A stretch of DNA of 64,000 bases from Trichomonas vaginalis G3 (taxonomy: Eukaryota > Parabasalia > Trichomonadida > Trichomonadidae): assembly GCF_026262505.1 (NCBI RefSeq), contig NC_067207.1, positions 26,752,082-26,816,081 on the forward strand. The letters run 5' to 3'. Every line of letters begins with the position of its first letter. The first letter of the stretch is position 1. The notes under the pieces are model-generated. The model saw only the letters and a program-made list of their open reading frames with translations. It did not search any database and was not told the DNA's origin. Below are positions 8,716 to 18,716 of this stretch, in pieces. Both the position numbers and the translations under genes were made by a program.

Positions 8716-9519
8716 TTATTCTTGACTTTGTTGTTCCATTTGTTGCATTTGTTGTTCTTGAGCTATTTGTTGTTGAAGTTGTTCTTGTAATACAATACTT
8801 TCACCAGTTGCATCTTCCAATTCGAAACTTCTGCCGTCATTGACAAATACATAGGACATAAAAGTTTTACAGGAACAAAGTTTGCGTCAACTAATGTCAA
8901 CGTTATACTTGCCAAAGTGTTTGAGTTCACTAAGGTTGAAAAATTCTGCATTCGAATGAACAATAGGCAAACCAGCAGAGAAAGTATTGTTTATACGCAT
9001 AAGTATCTTTTGGTCATAATAGTTTCTGTCGACATTCGAATAACACTTTGAACCTAAGTTTTGAAACAATATATAAAATTGGTGTGCTTAATGTCAATGG
9101 AATAGACATTCCTTGTATGACACCTTTTCCTGTTATAGGAAACTGTTGGTAGTAAAAACCAGAAAATAAGTTTTGTATTATAGCTCATATCGTTTATAGT
9201 AAACTCAGTCGGACATCCAAACATAATGAAACCTGCTCTAGTTGCAGCACATGTTACACCCGTACTTAAAAGTATTAAATAAGTCAACAAAACCTGTTGG
9301 TGGTATATCTGAGTAAGTATCTTCAAAGGAGTATTTTTTACCATTCACACAATAAAGTCTTCTGGTGTCAAAAAGAGCAAAACAGGCTTTAGTCGTCATT
9401 GTGTTTAAAGTTAGTTTACAATATCGTCCTTGAGGACTTTGTAAGTTTGTTGTTATAGAATTATATGACTCAGGGTTTTTAGTCGTATAATAGTATAAAC
9501 CATTATCATCTTCTGCCAT
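8716..9519 (-). pseudogene. putative minor capsid (penton-like) protein, broken
   Basis: It starts at ATG 9,519 (MAEDDNGLYYYTTKNPES). The distal part includes VDANFVPVKLLCPMYLSMT. That resembles the C-terminal strand pattern of Polinton/PLV minor capsid proteins, where a 'hVDxxxxPhxLxxPhyhshxh'-type segment is usual. The copy ends in a Gln-rich tail. It lies between the helicase and a small gene, in the virion half of the element. Fossil with about three breaks. The assignment is by pattern and position. Confidence 0.5.
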
Positions 9520-9572
9520 TTATATATATTTAAAAGTTTTTCTGAAAGTGGAGAAGAACTTCATCTAAACTT

Positions 9573-9761
9573 TCACATGGCGTTTCTTGAAGTTCTCTGT
9601 CTAAGAAGTTCAAATATTTTGTAAAGACATAGAACTTTCCTTTGTCTACACGAACAAACAAAACAGGGTCTTTCATATCGTTTCAAAAGTGTGTAAAGTC
9701 CTTTACATGAAATAAAGTCTATATTATTTTTCTTCAAACATCTTTCAAGAAGTTTTGACAT
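9573..9761 (-). pseudogene. small Polinton gene, broken
   Basis: A short minus-strand gene beginning MSKLLERCLKKNNIDFIS, preceded by the usual A/T leader. It appears broken, with about one break. No family recognised. It is the last E1 gene before the mariner insertion. Confidence 0.4.
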
Positions 9762-9810
9762 TTTTACTTAGCAAATAAATTTTAATGAAATGTTGTGGTC
9801 GTCAAATATA

Positions 9811-11108
9811 GGGTGTCCAAAGGTGTGTTTAGCACAAACCTGAATACTGCGAATAGAAATAAACAAGTTACATATATATAAAGTTTATTTAAATATAATC
9901 ACCATTGGATTCAATCACGCGTTCGCAGCGATCGATCCAGGCTTGAAAGACACGCTTTAAATCATCATGAGAAAATTGCTCAAATTGCTCTCTTACAAAA
10001 TTTTCAAGATCATCTGGACTCGCGAATTCGCGTCCTTCAGCTCTCTTTTTTAGCGTGCCGAATAAATAAAATCAGAGGATGCAAATCAAGTGAATAAATT
10101 GGGTTTGGAACAACTTTGACATTGTTTTCCAACAAGTAATTCATTACCTTATGACTTTTGTGAACTCTTGAATTATCAAAATGAATTGCAAACTTTTGTT
10201 TTTGTTGTTTGGATTTCTCAAAACTCATCAGAATTGATAATTTGAGTAAGAACATTGTCAATTAGATACTGAGCATTCATCGTATTAGGTTTTTGAAGAA
10301 TATCAATTGCGATGATGCCATTCACGCCCCAAAAAACCGACAACATCATCATCGGTGTGTCAATTTTTTTCTTCGGGAATGTTTGCGGATTTTCATCCTT
10401 CGGGATCCACATGATTTTGGCTTCTGTTGCATATTGAAACCAAGACTCGTCCCCTGTTACTAAAAAGCGAAACTTCTTGGATTGATACGCACCCAATATA
10501 GAGAGGAGCTCTTTCGAAGATTGGACTCTAGATTTTTTTTGAACTGAATTAAGGTTGTGCGGACCCAACGTGTATACGCTAGTTTTTTAGTTCAAATAAT
10601 TGTGCAGATAATAACTGACTGTGTACGTGGTATCTTTGTCATCTCCTCTATCCTTCTGAGTGATGCTCTTGGGTCTTCATCTAGCGCTTGAAGAATTGCT
10701 TTGATTTTTCTTTGATCCGGCGATTTTTTGTCAATTTTTATGATGGGCGCCTTTTTGTTCATGAAGTGATACATCCTAACATGATACGTTACAGTGGAAT
10801 AGCTCGGAGCATCCATACCGAAGCATTTTACCAATGTCTCGTAGATTTTTTTACAGTCTTTGCATTTTTTTGCAAGAGCGAGGATGTTTTCTTTATGATT
10901 CATTAAAAAAATGAAAAAAATCCCGCCAAAATTTCCCGCGAAACCACCTCTTGTCTCAAAATTCATTTTATATCCCGGCATGGCGCCAAAATACAACATA
11001 CTCATCATATACATATATTCATATTTTTTATTATATATTTATAATCAGCATATATCTCCTTTAATAGTCTCATATAGAGCGCTGTGCTAAACGCACCTTT
11101 GGACACCC
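9811..11108 (-). mobile_element. mariner transposon (Tvmar1-like)
   Basis: A 1,298-bp Tc1/mariner element. Its inverted ends begin GGGTGTCCAAAGGTG and continue to TTTAGCACA, with one mismatch over about 26 bp. It is flanked by a TA on both sides (9,809-9,810 and 11,109-11,110), the standard mariner target duplication. Size, ends and transposase agree with Tvmar1, the described T. vaginalis mariner of about 1.3 kb. It is inserted at the 3' end of an E1 gene, so it is younger than E1. Confidence 0.95.
9889..10903 (-). pseudogene. mariner transposase, frameshifted
   Basis: DD34D-type transposase of about 338 codons from ATG 10,903 (MNHKENILALAKKCKDCKK) to a stop at 9,889. An N-terminal HTH region, then TGDESWFQYATEAKIMW (first catalytic Asp) and AIHFDNSRVHKS (second) are recognisable. 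The reading frame changes around 10,580, 10,240 and 10,050. The third-Asp region near PIYSLDLHP is disturbed. This copy cannot encode a full transposase and would depend on another copy. Confidence 0.9.
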
Positions 11109-11655
11109 TATATTTTTATGACGTCTGGGAAACTATACTTTAAGTTCAACGTTTCACCTCCTTTCATAACGTATATCTTGTCAATGACATTATATGAAAC
11201 ACCACAGCAACTAATGTCGGGTTCTATTTCTTTGATGTTTATATCGTCTGCCTCTGTCAAAAGTTTCAATAGTTCTTTCAAGACTTCATGAGGTGCAATG
11301 ACATATGAGTTCACTTTTACAGGGTTGTGTTCGACCAAGTTTAACATTATACTTAAAGCTTGACAAATCTTCTCCTGAGTTTGAAGTTTGTCTTTCAGTT
11401 GTTGGTAGTCGTTTCGAATATCTGCAACAGAACTTAAGTCTCTGCTAACATTCAGGATATGTTGGTTGTTCTTTTACAGGAACAATTGTTATACCATCTT
11501 CGTCCTCGTATGGTTTCCCCACTTCAACATCTCTGTCTTTGACATGACAACAACACTTTGACTGTTTGTTTGAGTTGCGTGAATTTAACTTCACATCTGC
11601 CACCGCCATTAAACCTTTTGAAACACTTACGCTTCTATTTTTCGGAAATGACATT
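11108..11655 (-). pseudogene. conserved Polinton virion-module protein (CCG family), broken
   Basis: The C-terminal part (ISCCGVSYNVIDKIYVMKGGE) matches the E2 and E3 genes at 21,002-21,661 and 59,765-60,466 (VSCCGTVAKINPIKDISTIK). The N-terminal part shares an EQPTYPE segment with their EIPTYPTYP. The family is unrecognised. Its conserved place next to MCP, ATPase and minor capsid genes marks it as part of the virion module. The mariner lies at its very 3' end. Fossil with about one or two breaks. Confidence 0.6.
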
Positions 11656-11672
11656 TTACTTAGAATAAAAAG

Positions 11673-12000
11673 ATGGACGTATTCGAGTATCTCTTCGAAT
11701 TGAAGCAGAACAAAGTTTACACACACAAACAATACAAATACATTGACAGAATAGTTCTTTATACAAACAATGGTAAATGTTATAGAATAGCAATATCTGC
11801 TGAACCAAATATTTCCATAAAGCAAAGAAAGTTGGTATAACTGAAATGGTGAAAGTTCTTGACGTTGACAAAAATATAACAACAAAACTTACAGATATTT
11901 CTAAAGGTAAGTTTATCTTACAATATTATGTCAAAACTGGCGTACTGTCAATATTTGACGGAGAGAAGTCAGTTCAAGAACAACTTACTGACCTGCTGCC
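11673..12000 (+). pseudogene. small Polinton gene convergent with MCP, broken
   Basis: A plus-strand gene beginning at ATG 11,673 (MDVFEYLFELKQNKVYTHKQ), just after a short A/T leader and divergent from the gene ending at 11,108. It runs to the end of the MCP gene, so its 3' end is uncertain. Later residues include VLDVDKNITTKLTDISKGKF. Fossil with about one break. No family recognised. Confidence 0.45.
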
Positions 12001-13448
12001 AAAATCTGCTCGATGGAAGCTGTCGTTATGCCAATCTGAGGAGCCCCAGCAGGTTTCATCGAACGAATCTTCAAAGAGCATCTTCCGTGAAAAGTGCTAT
12101 TGGTTTTGTAAACTTCTTTGCTCTCAGTTCATCTGGACCGTCTCTGTCACCAGTATATTGTATTTGTACAGTACCAACAGTTGAAATACCACCCATAAAG
12201 TCTTCTGAGTCAGCAAATGGAATGCCAAGCCAAAAGTTTGAACGGTCTCCATTTGTATATTGAGTTTTTTTGACCTCCTGTATGAGTCCATACTTTCACA
12301 TATGGCATAATAGAACTTTGCATTTCAGGGTTAATGGTCGTTGTGAAGTTGTTGTTAAAGTTCATAGCATCTAATGTCAAGTTGTATGACCTCATATCCT
12401 CAACTGTAGAATATTCTTCTCTTGGATAATATTTACCATCTATGTTTATATGATATTTAATACCGGGGTTGTAGAAACAAGAATAGTCATTTATAGTTCG
12501 TCTGAACAGTACAAACATAGTATCTGCATGTTTCATTGCAGTTGTTAAAGCAATATCTGTTCTTGCACCTGGGTCAGCACTTTGGTTTCCAACTTCACCT
12601 GCAAAGTCTTTGACAGATATTTGGTGTATAGGGAACATAAGTGGAACTGCAATATATTTGGCAGCTAAAGCATTTGAAATATCTGGGTCCAACATATAGA
12701 CTGCAAGTCTGCTTTCTATTCTCTTGCATTCAAACTTTTCGCATGTGAACTTAACTGGGTCCCAAGCAGTTCCAGCAGCATTGAAATATAGTTTACTTCA
12801 TTGTTGAAGTTTGAGAAACCAAAGTCTAAGTCAACTTTGTCTTTGCAAAAGTCACAGAACTTGGCTCCACCAGTTCCAGCTTACAGTAATGCTGAATGGG
12901 TCTTGTGTTGGTGCAATGACTAAGTTATTTTTGCTTGGAGTAAGTTCAATAGAAATTTTTCCTGCCCAGTTTGGCAAGTATCTTAAAAACCTGAAGATGA
13001 GGAAAGATGACAAAGGAACTCTAAGTTTCAGTTTTACTTTAGTGGCAGCAGTTCCATCTGAACCAGAAAGGTTAACATAAACTCCTGGAACGTTAGGGTC
13101 AAGTCTTCTTATTTCTCAATATTTGCATACTGGTCTGTGTTCTCTAGCTTGTGGTTGTACTGAGTTTCTCAAAGCGAACCATTCATAGTTTGCCCATGTT
13201 ACTGTTTGAACTAAGTCAGAGTTAGAATATATCTTATATCCATGAAAACTTCTGGAGCATATTGGTATCCGACATAGAAAATTCCATTGCAACCTTTCTT
13301 GTCAGACAACTTGCAGAAGGTTTTATTTCAATGTCTTGTTCCACGTATAAGAATGAGTTGTCAATAGAAATAATAATGAAACCTGTCGCAAGCAATATCT
13401 ACTGTTGTTGAAGAACCTTCCCAAACTCACCTACGTTTCCATAAGAAA
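11985..13448 (-). pseudogene. Polinton major capsid protein (double jelly-roll), broken and cut by the gap
   Basis: The major capsid gene of E1. Segments such as VGNQSADPGARTDIAL, PREEYSTVEDMRSYNLTLD and VQIQYTGDRDGPDEL are spread over about 1.4 kb in one orientation. Length, beta-rich sequence and position after the ATPase-type genes fit a double jelly-roll MCP. It is clearly diverged from the E2 and E3 MCPs. Its 5' part runs into the assembly gap. Fossil with several breaks (at least four). Confidence 0.65.
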
Positions 13449-13548
13449 NNNNNNNNNNNNNNNNNNNNNNNNNNNNNNNNNNNNNNNNNNNNNNNNNNNN
13501 NNNNNNNNNNNNNNNNNNNNNNNNNNNNNNNNNNNNNNNNNNNNNNNN
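13449..13548. other. assembly gap (100 N)
   Basis: Exactly 100 N. This is a conventional placeholder of unknown true size, so the linkage between E1 and E2 is not established by this sequence. Confidence 0.99.
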
Positions 13549-13682
13549 AAACAAACATGGTGTTAGTTTTGAAAGAAAAATGAAAGGATTATATAAAAGG
13601 TGAACCAAACGATAATGAGGATCATTACTGATGATGAAATACCTGTAAATGAAGCTTTAAAGTATGATTGGAATTTATTTTG

Positions 13683-13960
13683 CATTAATCCAGCTGTGTT
13701 GTCAAAATGTCATGTTGTCTCATTTTTCAGAGAAGTTAATTAACCTGGTGACATGGTGACGTAAGTGACACCTTCAGTTATTCAAAAATGCTTCATAAGT
13801 GCCTTTCTCCTTAATCCAGCTGTGTTGTCAAAAATGTCATGTTGTCTCATTTTTTCAGAGAAGTTAATTAACCTGGTGGACATGGTGAGTAGTGACACCT
13901 TCAGTTCTTCAAAAATAATAATTATTGAATAACCTAAAACCATTAACGATAAAAAACTGA
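13683..13960. repeat. 127-bp tandem duplication, intergenic conserved sequence
   Basis: Two copies of a 127-bp unit begin AATCCAGCTGTGTTGTC (13,686 and 13,813). They include CATGTTGTCTCATTTTT, AGAAGTTAATTAACCTGG and GTGACACCTTCAGTT. A third copy lies at 17,389-17,530 in the same orientation, and permuted related sequence lies inverted at 55,320-55,450 in E3. The three copies bracket the E2 replication block. Confidence 0.8.
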
Positions 13961-13985
13961 TAACAAAATTTTATTTTTATATAAA

Positions 13986-14158
13986 ATGGATACCCCACAA
14001 GCTCAAAATTACCACGAGATCATAACAAGGAGGAAATGATAAAATTGATGCAAGAACTAATTAAAAACAACAAACCACGAAAACCGAGAAGATGCGGTTA
14101 TGCAGTAATGATGAGAAAGAAGAAACTAGAAGGGTTCGGAAGAAGAAATAAAATATAA
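13986..14158 (+). pseudogene. small MNTPQ-family Polinton gene, degraded copy
   Basis: It begins MDTPQAQNYHEIITRRK after the typical TTTTATTTTTATATAAA leader. It matches the E3 gene at 55,047-55,211 (MNTPQAQNLPRIITREEM). The lysine/arginine-rich C-terminal half with RRCGYAVMM is also conserved. Degraded, with about one break. Function unknown. Confidence 0.6.
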
Positions 14159-14421
14159 ATTTGGATTGAGTTTAAAATTCATCTTTATTAATTCATTCTT
14201 TCAATCAAATTATTATTCTATTAAATTCTTTTATTTTTGCTTCACTCAGTTTAAGGATTGAACGGTAGTTTCTAATTTTCGATTATTTCTTTCCTCTCTT
14301 TATCGTTTTCAACCCCCACGCATTGCGGCTTCTTTTTGTAATAGCATATTTTTGATTTAATTCTGTTTAGTTTCTTCTTATATTCATTGTCTGGACTCTT
14401 GGCTGCTTTGTTGTCACTCAT
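14156..14421 (-). pseudogene. small MSDN-family Polinton gene, degraded copy
   Basis: It begins MSDNKAAKSPDNEYKKKLNR at ATG 14,421. It corresponds to the E3 gene at 54,778-55,050 and is convergent with the small MNTPQ-family gene, as in E3, but the whole pair is inverted relative to E3. Helical and lysine-rich, function unknown. Fossil with a few breaks. Confidence 0.55.
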
Positions 14422-14513
14422 TTCTTACGAAAAAAAAAAATTAAATATTATTTAAATATAATGGAGTAATAAATAAAATCGGAATTTCTATTAATTTAAT
14501 TTGTCAACTTCAA

Positions 14514-16774
14514 CTAATGCATTGCCGTTAAATATCTTAACAAATTCAGCTTATGTGTGTCAAAAATCATCTTTCTTTGTTTACCATCTATTCTTCTCTG
14601 TTTCCTATCACATTTATCCTTAATGCTCATTTGAAAGTTTTTGTCTTTCATGTCTGATGGTTTGCAGAATAGAGCATTTTTACACGTCATACCTGCACAC
14701 AATTCATCATAATGTGTATTTATCCATACATCTAAAGGATTTGTTGATAATTCTATTAAATCTTGTTTGGCTTCAGTCATCGGTATGATTCGTACATTAA
14801 ATGATGAAAGGTCATATTGCATAAAATACGTCAGTAAATTATCATAAAATTCCTTTGTGCATGAATCCATTAAATTCTTGAAGTAATCAAATTGACCCTT
14901 GAATTTACCATTAACCTTAAAACTACGTATCTTCTGTCTCCAACTTCAATTTTGACAGGGTAGACGTTTTTAGTTACGAAAATGAAGTTTGCAACATTCT
15001 GAGCAGTTCTTCTGGGTTGATTCTTTTCATTAATTCTTATCTCATTATCCGTAATAATTGATTTCAAAGCGTTGAAGTTTGCGAGTCTATCTTCACCAAC
15101 ATTCTTGAGTTCATTAAGTACAAGAAACATTTTATTCTCAACTACTGAATTAAAATTACCCGTTAGCTCACTTATTTCAGTAATGTTTTTACATGAATAA
15201 CCAGCGAGAAGTTCAGAAATAATATCTGTAAATCTGTTTTTACCTGTTCCCTGAAGTCATTTCAAAATAATTGCTTTTTCATTCTTGATTCCAGGATGTT
15301 GAATCATTGATGCAATCCAGCCGAGAAGGTATTTATACACTTCATCGTTATTATCACAAATGGCTTCTTTAATGAAATTCATAAACATCTCAATTTTGGA
15401 GTAATCTGGTTTTTCGAGAACGTTGTATTTATAACCTTGAAACGTTGAGAAAACATCTGGAGAATCAGATTTAAAGCAAACACCCTTAACGGTTAATGAA
15501 GACAATTGATTTAGTAGTACATCCCATGCTGTTATTGTTTTACCTTCTTCTTTAAATAATTTAATCATTTTGAGTGACTCTTTCATGTTTGATTGAAGAA
15601 CGAATGATATTTGATTCATTTTGTCGTGGATATTATAGTCCTTTTGAATGAAATATTTATTTCCACAATCTACAAAACGGATTACACGTGATAAATCCTC
15701 AATTACTTCAGAACTGTTTTTATACTGATGATTTTCAGCCTTGCGTCTAATATCTGTTATCAAAAACGAGTCATCAAGTTTTATATCAAATGTTATTTTT
15801 GGCTTACGTAATAAAGGTAAAACGTATTCATCATAATATTCCTTTTGATATAGTTTTAGAATCTTCACTAAAACAAATGGAGAAGTCATTAAATGTGCAT
15901 ATCTACTACGTGCTTTTTCAAAATTACTTTTTGCATTTTCAGTTAAATTGCAGAAGTTATAAACGTTATCGTATGCTTCATTAATTAAATGATTAGGTAA
16001 CGAATTAATTGCTTGAAACAGTGTGAATAATGTAACTTCTTTTTCTAAATTCATGTTTCCACCGTCATTATGTACTTCAAAATCACTGATGCCATCAACA
16101 ATGCTCTGGGCAAGTTTATCGTCAATGTTTACATCTTTGTTTTCATTCATGATAGTCTTTATTTCTTCGTTCTTCTGTTCAACTCTTACCTTAATATTCA
16201 AATCATTTAATATATCATTCACTGTTCTAGTTAATGTTGAATCGTAACTTCCACGAATGAATGAGTATGTATTGATTGGTTCTGTTGCATTCTTGCGAAC
16301 TCTTGAATCAGCCATAACTACTAAAGAACGCTTTGAATCATCCATAGAAGTCATGATATCGATATCATAATCATTGCAGGAATAACATTTAATCATTCTG
16401 TTCGAGGTTGAATAGAAGAAATTAGTGTTACAATAAATGTGAAGACCTCCTGAAGCGGTTTTAACGATAACATCTTTATCCGAAAGTTTTGATAGAATGT
16501 CTTTTCTAACTGTTTCTTTAAGTTCATCATTGTACGATTTATTGATATCAACATCTATAATCGTTAAATTTGAAATTTTATTTACTAATAAAGCCATACC
16601 GGTTTTCCTTCCTCTTCCTCCATCGTGTTTGAGGTAGTTATGTAAATCAATCTTGTTTTCACCAATTCTTTCGTTGAGGGTTTTAGTTTCTGCCACAACT
16701 AATTCCTCAGCTAATGAATCAATAACTTTTTCATCAGAAACGATATAGTTGCTGTTGTTGTTTGTTGCTGTCAT
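14514..16774 (-). pseudogene. AEP primase - SF3/D5 helicase, broken
   Basis: A bifunctional replication protein. The N-terminal 505-residue open stretch (MTATNNNSNYIVSDEKV, ATG 16,774) holds archaeo-eukaryotic primase motifs: the acidic motif LTIIDVDIN and the SGGLHIYC histidine motif. The later part has AWDVLLNQLSSLTVKG and FQGYKYN, shared with the E1 helicase. The helicase core lies toward 15,130-15,257 and the C-terminus at 14,514-15,130. Primase-helicase replicons are typical of Polinton-like viruses and virophages rather than of classic PolB Polintons. Fossil with about three breaks. Confidence 0.8.
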
Positions 16775-16851
16775 TTATATAGGAATAAAAAAATAAAAAT
16801 AATTTTAAAACTAACTTTATTTTTGGACTGCATCATATTTCCAGTGATGTT

Positions 16852-16972
16852 GTCTATGGAGTCCATAATATCTTTGACATAAAATGCATACTTAACAAAC
16901 AACTTCATCTAATTTCTCATGAACTTTCTTGTCTATGGAGTCCATAATATCTTTGACATAAAATGCATACTT
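16852..16972. repeat. short direct duplication at KilA-N gene end
   Basis: About 42 bp starting TGTCTATGGAGTCCATAATA occurs at 16,852 and again at 16,931. The inner copy is the last coding part of the KilA-N gene and the outer copy lies downstream of its stop. Confidence 0.85.
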
Positions 16973-17314
16973 TACAGAGCACCATTCAGCAACAAAATGA
17001 ACGAGGTCAGGATGTATGTAAATACCTTTGAATTCATTTATAACACCCTTAGTAAGCTCATAAAATGCTTGTTTTGAGGTTGAGCCACTTTTGGCTCGAC
17101 CGTATTCTTTCAACCAAAACTCAAGAATTTCCTGCATTTTAGCACTATTGAGAAATCTGTTTAAATGGTTTAACTTTCCTGCTTCTCTTGCCATCTTTGT
17201 TGCATTAATGTAACCATCCTTGTCTCTACGTAAGACTTCAATACCATTATAAGTGCCTTTTGTGAATGTTTCGCCATTAGATTTGTTCGTGAATGTTTTT
17301 GCTTCGACTGACAT
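16892..17314 (-). CDS. KilA-N domain protein
   Basis: 140 residues from ATG 17,314 (MSVEAKTFTNKSNGETFT). KilA-N is a DNA-binding domain of phages and large DNA viruses. Seen here are TYNGIEVLRRDKDGYINATK, then MAREAGKLNHLNRFLNS and the tail ELTKGVINEFKGIYIHPDLV plus VHFVAEWCSVKYAFYVKDI. The GYINATKM core and the final 'hHPDLhxxhAxWCSxxYA' pattern are diagnostic. It lies upstream of the primase-helicase on the same strand, forming an early or replication block. The 3' end carries a short duplication. It looks whole. Confidence 0.93.
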   Translation of the reverse strand: MSVEAKTFTNKSNGETFTKGTYNGIEVLRRDKDGYINATKMAREAGKLNHLNRFLNSAKMQEILEFWLKEYGRAKSGSTSKQAFYELTKGVINEFKGIYIHPDLVHFVAEWCSVKYAFYVKDIMDSIDKKVHEKLDEVVC

Positions 17315-17639
17315 TTCTGTTCTTACATACCAAATAAAAAATAAATAAAAATAATTTTAAAACTAACTATATTTTTGGACTGCATCAAATTCCAACCGTG
17401 TTGTCAAAATGTCACGTTGTCTCATTTTTTCAGAGAAGTTAATTAACCTGGTGACATGGTGACGTAGTGACACCCTCAGTTCTTCAAAAATAATTAATTA
17501 TTGAATAACCTGAAAACATTAACGATAAAATTTATTTCTGCAGTTCATCCGCTACTTCATTACCTAATTAATTACAGACATAAAATATATTTAGTTCATT
17601 CGGTAAGCCTTGACCCAAAGGGTCTAGGCTCAAATGCGT
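17315..17639. other. intergenic region with conserved repeat and nested hairpin
   Basis: It holds the promoter-side leader of the KilA-N gene and the third copy of the GTGTTGTCAAAATGTCA conserved sequence (17,389-17,530). It also holds a nested GC hairpin at 17,606-17,630, built as AGCCT around GACCC-AAA-GGGTC around AGGCT. Directly after that lies GCGTTCAATGAACGC. No gene is visible. Confidence 0.7.
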
Positions 17640-18692
17640 TCAATGAACGCGGTACCATGCAAATACAGTCACAAATGGTGGCATGTAATCTTTACCCAAG
17701 CCTGTTGGATTTGTTGTGAAAGTATGGACATGATTTCCTCCTGGTTCAGTTTGTCGAAAAGTCTTTTTTGTTGAATCGTTATAAGCTGGAGATAAAACAT
17801 CATAACCAGCTTCATAGTCTGAGTTGTATAATGGGTGGTCTCTTAATGAGTGTCTATGGTCGCCAGAAAAGTTTGTAGTTCCTGTATGAGTGTGCGGTGG
17901 AAGGTTTGCTTCTTTAATTTTCTTCGAACCTCCTGTTTGCTTTGAATATCTAGCACAGTATAAGAATTTATCTACAATCTGCTTCCACGTACCAAAACCT
18001 AAAACTGTTGCTGGATTTGTTGAATTCATTGACGTATAAATAGAACCAACAGGATATAATGTTTGAAGTATTTCAGTCTTTAATGTTTGAAGCTCTGTTT
18101 TGTCAGCCTTCTTCTCTAATTCAGTATTAACATATTCCTTGTCTGCTTTAAGGTCTAAACATCCTGAAACCCATCCTGTATCAGCTTTAACTTTAAAAGT
18201 CTCCAATGTCCATTCATGATACCATTCAACCTTTTCTTTAATTTCATTATCTTTTTCATCTACATAAACCAAACTTGCCTTCTTCATTAACTCACTATCC
18301 ACGTATTCCTTATCTACCTTCTTCATTATGTCATTTAGGAAACCTTCTATGAATTCCTCATTTAAATTAAATCTTCCAATCTTCAAAACTTTAGGAAATG
18401 CATTTAATGCGTAATATCTCTGTTCTTCTGGTGGAATTGATGTTATATCATCCGTTATTCCTTTAATTTTTGAATTCATAAATAAAATTTCTTTTATATT
18501 TGATATCACTGCACCGCCTTTGCAAACGAATTCGAAACGGTCATTTTTCAATACTATCTCCAAATCTCCATATTTCAACCTTTGCGTTTGTTCTGCCGTC
18601 TTTGAATTATATGCATATATGGCGTATGTAATGGTCTGAAGGACCTGGGTGCTTTGCGCCTTAAGTTGTTGTGGTTGCTGTTGTTTAATCAT
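17640..18692 (-). CDS. phage-like fibre protein with tail-collar/gp10-type tip
   Basis: 350 residues from ATG 18,692 (MIKQQQPQQLKAQ). The N-terminal 115 residues form a conserved base. Residues about 115-210 are a shaft of VDKEYVDSELMKK / ADKEYVNTELEKK type, a 13-residue repeat familiar from trimeric phage tail fibres. The C-terminal tip begins YPVGSIYTSMNSTNPATVLG and FGTWKQIVDKFLYCA, carries three HxH motifs (PPHTHTG, GDHRHSL, GNHVHTF) and ends MPPFVTVFAWYRVH. That is the organisation of phage collar/gp10/gp12-like receptor-binding tips, whose HxH pairs bind metal along the trimer axis. The most likely role is the capsid spike that recognises the protist surface. It looks whole. Confidence 0.85.
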   Translation of the reverse strand: MIKQQQPQQLKAQSTQVLQTITYAIYAYNSKTAEQTQRLKYGDLEIVLKNDRFEFVCKGGAVISNIKEILFMNSKIKGITDDITSIPPEEQRYYALNAFPKVLKIGRFNLNEEFIEGFLNDIMKKVDKEYVDSELMKKASLVYVDEKDNEIKEKVEWYHEWTLETFKVKADTGWVSGCLDLKADKEYVNTELEKKADKTELQTLKTEILQTLYPVGSIYTSMNSTNPATVLGFGTWKQIVDKFLYCARYSKQTGGSKKIKEANLPPHTHTGTTNFSGDHRHSLRDHPLYNSDYEAGYDVLSPAYNDSTKKTFRQTEPGGNHVHTFTTNPTGLGKDYMPPFVTVFAWYRVH

Positions 18693-18716
18693 TTATTACG
18701 ATTTAAAAATAAATAT

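Larger units (their letters stand above)
4200..13448. mobile_element. Polinton/Maverick E1 (fossil, interrupted by a mariner)
   Basis: A Polinton-type element in an advanced state of decay. Its parts from left to right are: an unknown gene, A32-type packaging ATPase, two unknown genes, SF3-type helicase, jelly-roll minor capsid, a conserved unknown and the major capsid gene. It holds a mariner insertion (9,811-11,108). The right side ends in the assembly gap, and neither terminal repeat is certain. There are well over ten breaks overall. It is more diverged from E2 and E3 than those are from each other, so it belongs to an older or different lineage. No PolB or integrase is visible. Confidence 0.85.

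Noticed and set aside
13399-13608. Frame across the N run
   Set aside because: Translation of gap characters; not a gene.
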